Of a stretch of 5,030 bases of DNA, positions 1 through 5,030 are shown piece by piece. How positions within the stretch are numbered: the first letter of the stretch is position 1; the number at the start of each line of letters is the position of its first letter. The notes below the pieces were generated by a model that ran no database searches, was not told where the DNA came from, and worked only from the letters and a program-made list of their open reading frames with translations. The DNA is from an uncultured cyanobacterium (GTDB taxonomy: Bacteria; Cyanobacteriota; Cyanobacteriia; Cyanobacteriales; Geitlerinemataceae). The position numbers and the translations under genes were made by a program. The stretch is taken from positions 1-5,030 of the forward strand of contig CAKZKB010000445.1 in NCBI GenBank assembly GCA_937121005.1, written 5' to 3'.

Positions 1-801
1 GCGACGGTGACGATCGCGTTTACAGCCGGGGCGATCGTCTATTTTGCCACCGTTGCGTGGACGGTATTTTCTACAGAAGAATATCCCCCCGAAGATCTAG
101 AAGCCTTCGAGCGCGAAAATAACGATAGCGGCACGTTTGACAGTTTCAAAGAAATTTATGCTGCTTTCAGAGAAATGCCCGAAGCCATGGGCAAATTAGC
201 TTGGGTGCAGTTCTTCTCCTGGTTTGGAATGTTCTGCGTATTTTTGTATTTTCCTCCCGCGATCGCCCGCAATATTTTTGGAGCCGTTAGCGAAAGTTCC
301 GAACTGTATGCCGAGGGCATCGAATGGGCCGGAATTTGTATTGCTGCCTATAACGTCATCTGCACTGTCGTTGCCTTTCTTTTACCGCGCTTGGCCGATC
401 GCATCGGTCGTAAAAATACTCACGCCTTCGGTCTGTTTTGCGGGGCGACGGGACTGGTTTCCCTGTGGTTTATCCACGATCCGTACCTGGTACTTATTTC
501 TACAGTGGGTCTGGGAATTGCTTGGTCGAGCCTGCTGTCAATGCCCTATGCTATGCTCGTGAGTGCGGTTCCCGAAGAGCGCACTGGGGTCTATTTGGGT
601 ATCTTTAATGCCTTTATTGTCATTCCCCAAATTGTGGCCGCGTTGGGATTTGGTTGGGTGATGCAGCAATTTCTCGGGGACGATCGCTTGTTGGCTGTGG
701 TTTGCGGCGGTATCGCCATGTTAGTTGCTGCGGTTCTCACCGGACGCATTGATGAAGGGGAAGTCGTAGATGTTAAGGAAAGTATGAATTATGAAGGATA
801 A
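1..801 (+). CDS. MFS sugar transporter, SLC45/GPH-like (C-terminal part, 5' end outside window)
   Basis: Inner-membrane permease that probably moves a sugar such as a disaccharide; the substrate cannot be read from sequence. The frame is open to the window edge, so the first in-window GTG at 7 is not taken as the real start. Counting residues from that GTG, seven hydrophobic segments are visible at about 2-22, 63-83, 106-126, 138-155, 160-180, 195-217 and 227-246. This fits helices 6-12 of a 12-helix MFS protein, with the long loop between helices 6 and 7 at about 23-60. The loop between helices 8 and 9 carries PRLADRIGRKNTH (127-139), the repeated MFS motif-A type sequence. The segments VQFFSWFGMFC, GIAWSSLLSMPYAML and GIFNAFIVIPQI are typical of the SLC45/sucrose-transporter-like branch found in bacteria. 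It ends with TAA, convergent with the restriction-modification gene 82 bp away. Family call is firm; substrate is open. Confidence 0.88.
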   Translation, partial: ATVTIAFTAGAIVYFATVAWTVFSTEEYPPEDLEAFERENNDSGTFDSFKEIYAAFREMPEAMGKLAWVQFFSWFGMFCVFLYFPPAIARNIFGAVSESSELYAEGIEWAGICIAAYNVICTVVAFLLPRLADRIGRKNTHAFGLFCGATGLVSLWFIHDPYLVLISTVGLGIAWSSLLSMPYAMLVSAVPEERTGVYLGIFNAFIVIPQIVAALGFGWVMQQFLGDDRLLAVVCGGIAMLVAAVLTGRIDEGEVVDVKESMNYEG

Positions 802-883
802 GTTGGGGGGATCGGTGACACTTTCGATTTTAAATGCGGTAAGGACTGTAAGGTAGGCAATGCTGGCCTTAGTATTATATCTC

Positions 884-3800
884 TTAACTCGCTTGCTGCA
901 ATTCTGCCGCATACCAGCGCCTTTCGTCGCCTTCGTCGTGACACAATACTAACCCCAAACCCTGCAAAATGTCAAGACATTCACCAATGTCGGCGGGTTT
1001 GGCTTTTTTGAATTGGGCTGTAATTTGGGCGATCGTCCATTCGTCACCTCGAGTTCGTAGCAGATCTCGCACCGCAGCGAGGCGATCTTTAAAGGGTTTG
1101 GGCCACTTCATTTGTTCGGGAGGCGCGATCGCGTCTACTTCGGCAATATCCACCCCTTCGATAACTGTTTGGGTGGCACTTTCTTCGGGGGCTTGATATT
1201 CTGGTCGCAACCAACGCACGCAACCGTTACGTTCTTCTGTGGCCCGATCGCGGTTTAATTTTACCAGGCGATCGAGGATAGTTTCTTCGAGTTGTTGGTG
1301 GTTGTCGATATCGAGAAGATCGTCCCAACCGTAGGCGAAAAATACGGCGCGATCGAGGTCGTCGTGAATTTGTTTGAGAGTGGAAACCAGGGCTTTATGG
1401 TTGAATTCCCGCTCTTTTTCCGTCAAGGGTTCCCCAGTTTTCAGCTTTTCTAGCAGGTTGTACATCCCAGTGATAGTGACATCAGGATGCTGTTTTTGGA
1501 CTCGTTTGCGATGCGCGTCTAGGCGTTCTCCCAGTTCTCGGATCGATCGCTTTTGGGTTTCGGAAGCATCGGGGAAGGGGAAGGGATCGAAGCAAGTAGA
1601 TTTTGGATATACGGGTCTGTCTTCTAATCTTGCACCCGACACTAACGACCATGTTACATGAATTCGACTCGACAAGATGCCGAGAAAATACGCATCTTCT
1701 AACGCAATAACAATTAATTTGTTGTCGGGAAGAATGTCACGATCTAAAAACAGAAAGACTCGGTGCTTGGCTGTTTCCACTGTTGCAATATAACGATCGA
1801 GATCCCGAATTGAAGCTCGAGTTTTGGGCATGGTTTCACCAAACAGCCACCAATTCTCGCGCCTGACCTTCCTTTTATTAACATCTCGTTCCGGTTTTAC
1901 CTCTTCTAAAACTTTTTGGAATGGACGATCGTATTGAGATGCTTGAATTTCTGACAGTCCAAAAAAGTCAATGATAAATAAGTTGCGAGATTGACCAACT
2001 AAATCTTTGCCATTGCGATAAGGTTTAATGACTAGACCTAAATATTTATGCCCCCAGTCTTGCATTTCTTGTTCGCTAACAAGAAAACCCGCACCGTGTA
2101 ACTTTACACCTGCACCAGTTAACAAACTATTGGCCTTGAGTTTTGCAGTGTTAGTAACATCCACTCCCGATCGCAAGTTACTAAAAATCTCTCCCGTCTG
2201 CTGCACTTCTACAACCACATTTTCCGCCGTGTCTTCCGGCGTTTCTCGGTGTTCCTCCACCACCACCGATCCAATTTGTCCCATGCTGGCAACTTTGGCA
2301 TTTTTCGACTTCACCGCCGTCATCGCAATTCTCACCGCAGCCCCGCCATCGACCCAAGGATGATCTGGGATCGCGAAGAAAATCTCGATCGCGTTTTTTT
2401 GGCGTTGGTGAAACTCGATAACCGTGCGTTGTCTGGCTTGGCGAATGGAATTTGTCGTAATCAAACCGAAGCGATCGACAGCCGACGATCGTACCAACTC
2501 GGCCGCCTTGTGCCACCAATACATGACAAAATCCACCGTTTCCGGGACATCTTTATAGACGCTGCGAAGGGTTTCCGCATAGCCATCTCCCAACAGTTCT
2601 CGCATCCGGGCATTGCCTACAAATGGCGGGTTAGAAATGATATAATCTGCCTGCGGCCATTGGGTCGATCGCGGGTTAAAATACTTATAAATCGTCACCT
2701 TGTCATCGGGATCGGGTACGTTTTCTCCTGTCACTGGATGTCGCTTCGTTTTCCCACCCCACCGAGTGCGAACCTCCCCGGTTTTCGGGTCGATGTCCGG
2801 TTCTTGACGATCGTACTCTAACACGGCATCGCGATGTTCGATATTGTGATATTCTCGCAGTACGGGTTCGACGGGCGGTAAATCGCCAAAGCGCCGGAAA
2901 TGCCACTGAAGATAGCCGATCCAGATGACCAGATCCGCGATCGCGGCCGCGCGAGGATTGATTTCGATGCCCAAAAACTGCGACGGGTTCACCTGGTCGA
3001 AATCGAGTTTTAGCTGTTCTTGTCCGGTAATTTCCCCCAACAGACGCAACACCTCCGACTCCAATTGTTTCATCGAGTCGAGAGTGACATACAGGAAATT
3101 TCCCGACCCGCAAGCCGGATCGAGTACCTTAACCTCTCGCAAGGTTTGCAAAAATTCATCTAACAGCGATCGCGCCTTGTTCTTCTTGGCGGTTGTCGGT
3201 TCTTTAGCGCGATCGCCCAGCAATTTCTCCACTTCTCCCTGCACTAACTTCCACTGTTCCTGTAACGGTTCTAGGACAACAGGAATAACCAACCGTTCCA
3301 CATACGATCGCGGCGTATAGTGCGCCCCTAACTTGCTGCGTTCGGTCTTGTCTAGGGCGCGTTCTAACAGCGTCCCGAAGATAGCAGGTTCTACATTGCG
3401 CCAGTCTTTCTTCGCTGCGGCGAGTAAGGTTTGTAGCTGTTCGGCATTGAGATCGAAAGCTGTCGAGTCAGCAAACAAGCCGCCATTGAACCGCAACAGT
3501 TGCCCGTGAAACCCGAAAGAAGTGCCTTCGTTCATCGCTTGCCAAAGGGCCTCGACTTGCGGCTTAAACTGCTGCGGATTTTGCAGCCATCTGGTTTCTA
3601 AGGCTTCAGTAAATAAATGTTCTTTCAGCAATCCCACATCTTCGGCGAACATGGTAAAAATGCAGCGCATGAGAAAATGAGCCACCTCTTCCGCATCGAA
3701 TTGTTCCTCCATGCTTTTCGACAAGACAGCCAGATCCGCAGCCACTTCTCGCGTCACCTTGGCGGCGATTTTCTCTGGGTTTTGGCATTGCGGATCGGTG

Positions 3801-4348
3801 AAAATATCGACAAAAAGCTGGAAAACGTCCTCTTTTCTCAAGTCGCCTAAAGGGATTTCTTGCTTGCGTTCGTAGTTGCCATAGTCTCCCGTTGCCCCTT
3901 GCCAAGACTCGCTAAACCCGCGCCACAATTCAAAATGACTTCCAATATCGCAAGTAAGAATAAAAGGCGGTTTGACGGGCAAACTGCGGGCGTAGGGAAT
4001 GGCTTGATAGAACGCATCTCGCATGGCTTTGCGATAGGCATTCGTCCCTCGCTTTGCCGTTCCCTTTCCCGTTTTCGTGCCTCCTTGCTTGGCTTCGATG
4101 ACAAAATGACCTTCTTTGTAAAAATCGATAAACCCCGAAGTATATTTGCCACTGGGGTGGACAATTTTAATATCCTTTTCAAAGCAGTAGCGATCGCCGG
4201 AAGGATCGCCTTTGGGGAAGGGACGATCGACCGCGATCGCGTCGCACAATTCGCTAAAAAACGCCTGATAGTTGGCGCGTTCGTTGCCTTGGGAACCGTC
4301 CCAGCGTTGTATAAATTCTTCAATGCGATGGCGATCGTCTGAGTTCAT
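884..4348 (-). CDS. MmeI-like (type IIL) restriction-modification enzyme, single-chain endonuclease and N6-adenine DNA methyltransferase
   Basis: This protein of 1154 residues should both methylate adenine in a specific site and cut unmethylated DNA at a fixed distance, using one shared recognition domain. Visible in order: an MmeI_N-like start (FIQRWDGSQGNERANYQAFF, 12-31); a nuclease-like D-X9-ExK motif in IDFYKEGHFVIEAK (D75, E85, K87); a helical spacer (about 190-340); methylase motif X GAHYTP (341-346); motif I VLDPACGSGNFL (408-419); FLGIEINPRAAAIADL (458-473, motifs II-III); and motif IV NPPF (573-576). The order X-I-IV and NPPF mark the gamma class of N6-adenine methylases. A target recognition region follows at about 640-930, ending in CFDPFPFP (919-926). 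After that come a helical tail and a possible winged-helix segment (about 1080-1150). MmeI is somewhat shorter (about 920 residues). The start at 4348 lies ten residues before the conserved core and downstream of a good -10 box; no Shine-Dalgarno is seen, which is common in cyanobacteria. BREX PglX is an alternative family, less likely given the nuclease motif. Confidence 0.9.
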   Translation of the reverse strand: MNSDDRHRIEEFIQRWDGSQGNERANYQAFFSELCDAIAVDRPFPKGDPSGDRYCFEKDIKIVHPSGKYTSGFIDFYKEGHFVIEAKQGGTKTGKGTAKRGTNAYRKAMRDAFYQAIPYARSLPVKPPFILTCDIGSHFELWRGFSESWQGATGDYGNYERKQEIPLGDLRKEDVFQLFVDIFTDPQCQNPEKIAAKVTREVAADLAVLSKSMEEQFDAEEVAHFLMRCIFTMFAEDVGLLKEHLFTEALETRWLQNPQQFKPQVEALWQAMNEGTSFGFHGQLLRFNGGLFADSTAFDLNAEQLQTLLAAAKKDWRNVEPAIFGTLLERALDKTERSKLGAHYTPRSYVERLVIPVVLEPLQEQWKLVQGEVEKLLGDRAKEPTTAKKNKARSLLDEFLQTLREVKVLDPACGSGNFLYVTLDSMKQLESEVLRLLGEITGQEQLKLDFDQVNPSQFLGIEINPRAAAIADLVIWIGYLQWHFRRFGDLPPVEPVLREYHNIEHRDAVLEYDRQEPDIDPKTGEVRTRWGGKTKRHPVTGENVPDPDDKVTIYKYFNPRSTQWPQADYIISNPPFVGNARMRELLGDGYAETLRSVYKDVPETVDFVMYWWHKAAELVRSSAVDRFGLITTNSIRQARQRTVIEFHQRQKNAIEIFFAIPDHPWVDGGAAVRIAMTAVKSKNAKVASMGQIGSVVVEEHRETPEDTAENVVVEVQQTGEIFSNLRSGVDVTNTAKLKANSLLTGAGVKLHGAGFLVSEQEMQDWGHKYLGLVIKPYRNGKDLVGQSRNLFIIDFFGLSEIQASQYDRPFQKVLEEVKPERDVNKRKVRRENWWLFGETMPKTRASIRDLDRYIATVETAKHRVFLFLDRDILPDNKLIVIALEDAYFLGILSSRIHVTWSLVSGARLEDRPVYPKSTCFDPFPFPDASETQKRSIRELGERLDAHRKRVQKQHPDVTITGMYNLLEKLKTGEPLTEKEREFNHKALVSTLKQIHDDLDRAVFFAYGWDDLLDIDNHQQLEETILDRLVKLNRDRATEERNGCVRWLRPEYQAPEESATQTVIEGVDIAEVDAIAPPEQMKWPKPFKDRLAAVRDLLRTRGDEWTIAQITAQFKKAKPADIGECLDILQGLGLVLCHDEGDERRWYAAELQQAS

Positions 4349-4362
4349 TCGAGTAACAAGGA

Positions 4363-4391
4363 GAGCGCTCGCTTCAAATTATATCATAATT
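4363..4391. promoter_or_regulatory. Inverted repeat and palindrome around the restriction-modification promoter, possible operator
   Basis: Two symmetrical elements sit side by side. AATTAT (4377-4382) and ATAATT (4386-4391) form an inverted repeat with a 3-base centre that contains the -10 box. An 8-base palindrome GAGCGCTC occupies 4363-4370, at the expected transcription start. Either could bind a dimeric repressor, possibly the gene's own product or a host factor. The plus-strand reading of the same repeat offers CATAAT, a weak -10 for the plus-strand genes. AT-rich palindromes also arise by chance, so regulation is an inference. Confidence 0.3.
4378..4386 (-). promoter_or_regulatory. Extended -10 promoter for the restriction-modification gene
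   Basis: Reading the minus strand, TGATATAAT contains a perfect TATAAT (4383 down to 4378) preceded by TG one base upstream, the classic extended -10 form. No good -35 hexamer lies 16-18 bp upstream, which is usual for extended -10 promoters. Transcription would be expected to start near 4371, leaving a leader of about 23 bases before the ATG at 4348. The leader has no purine-rich ribosome site. This supports 4348 as the start codon. The promoter is inferred from sequence only. Confidence 0.6.
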
Positions 4392-4402
4392 GTTGTCGCG
4401 CG

Positions 4403-4570
4403 GGCGATGCCGACCCAGTTTTCTTGAAGGTCTGGGATGAAGATCGGCCCGGTGTTATCGTTGATTACGATCGCGATGGTAACATTGTTGGCTTAGAAAT
4501 TCTCGATGCGTCCAAACAGATTGAAAATCCCCGCGCGATCGAGTATCTTGTTACAGAGGGACAAAACTAG
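4403..4570 (+). pseudogene. DUF2283 domain protein, C-terminal remnant lacking a normal start
   Basis: A short plus-strand frame reads GDADPVFLKVWDEDRPG, then VIVDYDRDGNIVGLEILDAS, then KQIENPRAIEYLVTEGQN before TAG at 4568-4570. The stretch PGVIVDYDRDGNIVGLEILDAS is the hallmark of DUF2283, a small family of about 60-80 residues with unknown biochemical role, often found next to DUF4258 and treated as toxin-antitoxin-like. The usual N-terminal part (a tyrosine-rich strand followed by an acidic turn and a second strand) is missing or shortened. The frame, open from 4343, has no ATG or GTG; the only possible start is TTG at 4424, which would give 48 residues and has no ribosome site. Upstream lies the divergent restriction-modification gene, and no DUF4258 partner is seen. 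I read it as a truncated or internally deleted relic, though a short expressed protein from the TTG is possible. Confidence 0.6.
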
Positions 4571-4907
4571 CCGAAAATGGTATCCTATTTTCAGAACCGT
4601 TTGTCACGATCGCGATGGAATCCGCCGCCTGTCGCTGTTTGGTTCGGTACTTCGAGACGATTTTACTTCAAGCAGCGATGTTGATATTCTGGTTGAATTT
4701 AAACCGGAAAGCGTACCAGGTTTCTTTGGGTTAGTGGGAATGGAGGACGAGTTAAGTCAGCAGTTAGAATGGCGAGTTGATTTGCGAACTCCTGCCGAAT
4801 TGAGTCCTTATTTCCGCGATCGCGTTCTCCGAGACGCACTCGAAATTTACAGCGATCGCTCTATTGATTTCTTGGGCGCACAAACCCCACCTACACTGAC
4901 AGGTTAG
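4506..4907 (+). CDS. MntA-type nucleotidyltransferase (minimal nucleotidyltransferase, HEPN-MNT antitoxin family)
   Basis: Proteins of this family are known to transfer nucleotides, for example AMP onto a HEPN ribonuclease toxin, which neutralises it. The core is intact: LSLFGSVLRDDFTSSSDVDI gives the GS-X10-DxD signature (G46, S47, D58, D60 counted from the ATG at 4506), and D92 in WRVDLRTP is the likely third acidic residue. The family is usually about 95-110 residues and starts roughly 20 residues before the GS motif; here the only in-frame ATG is farther upstream and lies inside the DUF2283 frame, overlapping it by 65 bases. Residues 1-28 do not look like the family. An ATG at 4577 is in the wrong frame and would need a 1-base shift, so the true start is uncertain. 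The last residues QTPPTLTG come from the adjoining transposon hairpin. A HEPN partner, normally adjacent, is not present in the window. It may be functional or a decaying orphan. Confidence 0.75.
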   Translation: MRPNRLKIPARSSILLQRDKTSRKWYPIFRTVCHDRDGIRRLSLFGSVLRDDFTSSSDVDILVEFKPESVPGFFGLVGMEDELSQQLEWRVDLRTPAELSPYFRDRVLRDALEIYSDRSIDFLGAQTPPTLTG

Positions 4908-4914
4908 GTGGGGT
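4884..4914. repeat. Terminal hairpin of the IS200/IS605-type element
   Basis: ACCCCACCTA (4884-4893) is perfectly complementary to TAGGTGGGGT (4905-4914), with an 11-base loop. It lies across the transposase stop codon and the nucleotidyltransferase stop codon. IS200/IS605 elements lack inverted terminal repeats and instead carry such subterminal hairpins, bound by the TnpA transposase. There is no run of T after the stem on the plus strand and only three T on the minus strand, so a Rho-independent terminator is less likely, although it may stop both transcripts. Confidence 0.65.
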
Positions 4915-5030
4915 CACGCGCCTGCTACTGAGTGAGTCTTGGGTCTGAATATAACGAATTAGAGTTTCTAATGGAACTTGGGATCCGACTGAGATCGCTG
5001 TATAAGCTCGACTCCAAAAATAAGGTTTCC
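4891..5030 (-). CDS. tnpA: IS200/IS605-family transposase TnpA (Y1 HUH), C-terminal part, 5' end outside window
   Basis: The minus-strand frame from 5028 down to the TAG at 4893-4891 encodes 45 residues: KPYFWSRAYTAISVG, SQVPLETLIRYIQTQ, DSLSSRRVTPPNLSV. The pattern (F/L)W(S)xxY..xSVG..PLE.L..YI..Q is the closing part of TnpA transposases that move single-stranded DNA by a tyrosine-linked HUH mechanism. The tyrosine in RYIQTQ (codon at 4951-4953) matches the position of the catalytic residue in the C-terminal helix. The HUH histidines lie outside the window, so integrity of the enzyme cannot be judged. The gene runs opposite to the nucleotidyltransferase and the two overlap by 17 bases at their 3' ends. 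Family assignment rests on a short segment but is distinctive. Confidence 0.82.
   Translation of the reverse strand, partial: KPYFWSRAYTAISVGSQVPLETLIRYIQTQDSLSSRRVTPPNLSV

Larger units (their letters stand above)
259..4859. repeat. HIP1 octamers (GCGATCGC), nine dispersed perfect copies
   Basis: Perfect copies begin at 259, 1125, 2937, 3166, 3209, 4190, 4233, 4816 and 4852. About 0.1 would be expected by chance in this length. HIP1 is the well known highly iterated palindrome of many cyanobacterial genomes. The copies are all within coding sequence here (transporter, restriction-modification gene, nucleotidyltransferase); none lies in the transposase piece or between 1133 and 2936. The span given covers the first to last copy and is not one continuous repeat. 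Confidence 0.9.
4884..5030 (-). mobile_element. IS200/IS605-type insertion sequence, one end only
   Basis: The element is recognised from the TnpA C-terminus and the hairpin beside its stop codon; the rest lies beyond 5030. Because the hairpin lies 3' of tnpA, this would be the right end if the element carries tnpA alone, and the outer tip should be at or somewhat below 4884. The coordinates given are the minimum extent. Whether a tnpB gene follows cannot be seen: none lies between the transposase stop and the hairpin. The target tetra- or pentanucleotide cannot be identified from one end. Confidence 0.65.

Noticed and set aside
849..871. Stem TAAGG...CCTTA with a partial inner stem between the convergent genes, a possible bidirectional terminator.
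   Set aside because: The stem is interrupted by a mismatch and wobble pairs, and neither strand has a T run after it.
721..912. Minus-strand 63-codon reading frame across the convergent gap.
   Set aside because: It overlaps the ends of two well supported genes, shows no family features and has no ribosome site.
3847..4342. Long opposing frames of about 160 codons over the start of the restriction-modification gene, on both strands.
   Set aside because: The 1154-codon frame contains conserved motifs throughout; the others are by-products of its codon usage.
884..4348. Reading the large gene as BREX PglX or a type I HsdM subunit.
   Set aside because: No BREX or hsdR/hsdS genes are nearby in the window, and the N-terminal D-X9-EAK motif and MmeI_N-like start fit a single-chain type IIL enzyme better.
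4358..4363. AAGGAG on the plus strand, resembling a ribosome binding site.
   Set aside because: No start codon follows at suitable spacing in a frame that leads to a recognisable product; the frame of the next ATG (4407) stops after six codons.
1..5030. CRISPR arrays, tRNA or rRNA genes, riboswitches.
   Set aside because: No regularly spaced repeats, cloverleaf-like segments or rRNA-like sequence were seen; almost all of the window is coding.

Overview
The window looks like chromosomal DNA from a cyanobacterium. The strongest sign is the highly iterated palindrome HIP1 (GCGATCGC), of which I count nine perfect copies in 5 kb, spread over several genes, plus many partial CGATCG matches. Base composition is near 50% GC overall, with a clear AT-richer patch inside the largest gene. 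I cannot name the genus.

Layout. (1) Positions 1-801, plus strand: the C-terminal half of a sugar-type MFS permease (SLC45/GPH-like), cut by the window edge. (2) Positions 802-883: a short gap between convergent genes, with no convincing terminator. (3) Positions 884-4348, minus strand: one intact gene of 1154 codons for an MmeI-like (type IIL) restriction-modification enzyme. It carries a PD-(D/E)xK nuclease-like motif, a gamma-class N6-adenine methylase core and a target recognition region in one chain. A good extended -10 box lies about 30 bp upstream of its ATG, inside an inverted repeat. (4) About 4403-4570, plus strand: the C-terminal part of a DUF2283 protein with no proper start, probably a remnant. 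(5) Positions 4506-4907, plus strand: a small MntA-type nucleotidyltransferase with intact catalytic motifs. Its N-terminus overlaps the DUF2283 reading frame and looks disturbed. (6) Positions 4884-5030, minus strand: the end of an IS200/IS605-type insertion sequence, with a terminal hairpin and the C-terminal 45 codons of the Y1 transposase, which runs off the window.

Taken together, this is a small accessory patch beside a housekeeping-type transporter. It holds a self-contained restriction-modification gene, debris of toxin-antitoxin-like modules (DUF2283; nucleotidyltransferase without its usual HEPN partner inside the window) and a transposon end that overlaps the end of the nucleotidyltransferase gene. 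All recognisable genes belong to known families and I do not see a convincingly new system. The points most worth checking are the base-composition break that coincides with the DNA-recognition region of the restriction enzyme, the palindromic promoter region, and the way the insertion sequence shapes the tail of the nucleotidyltransferase.
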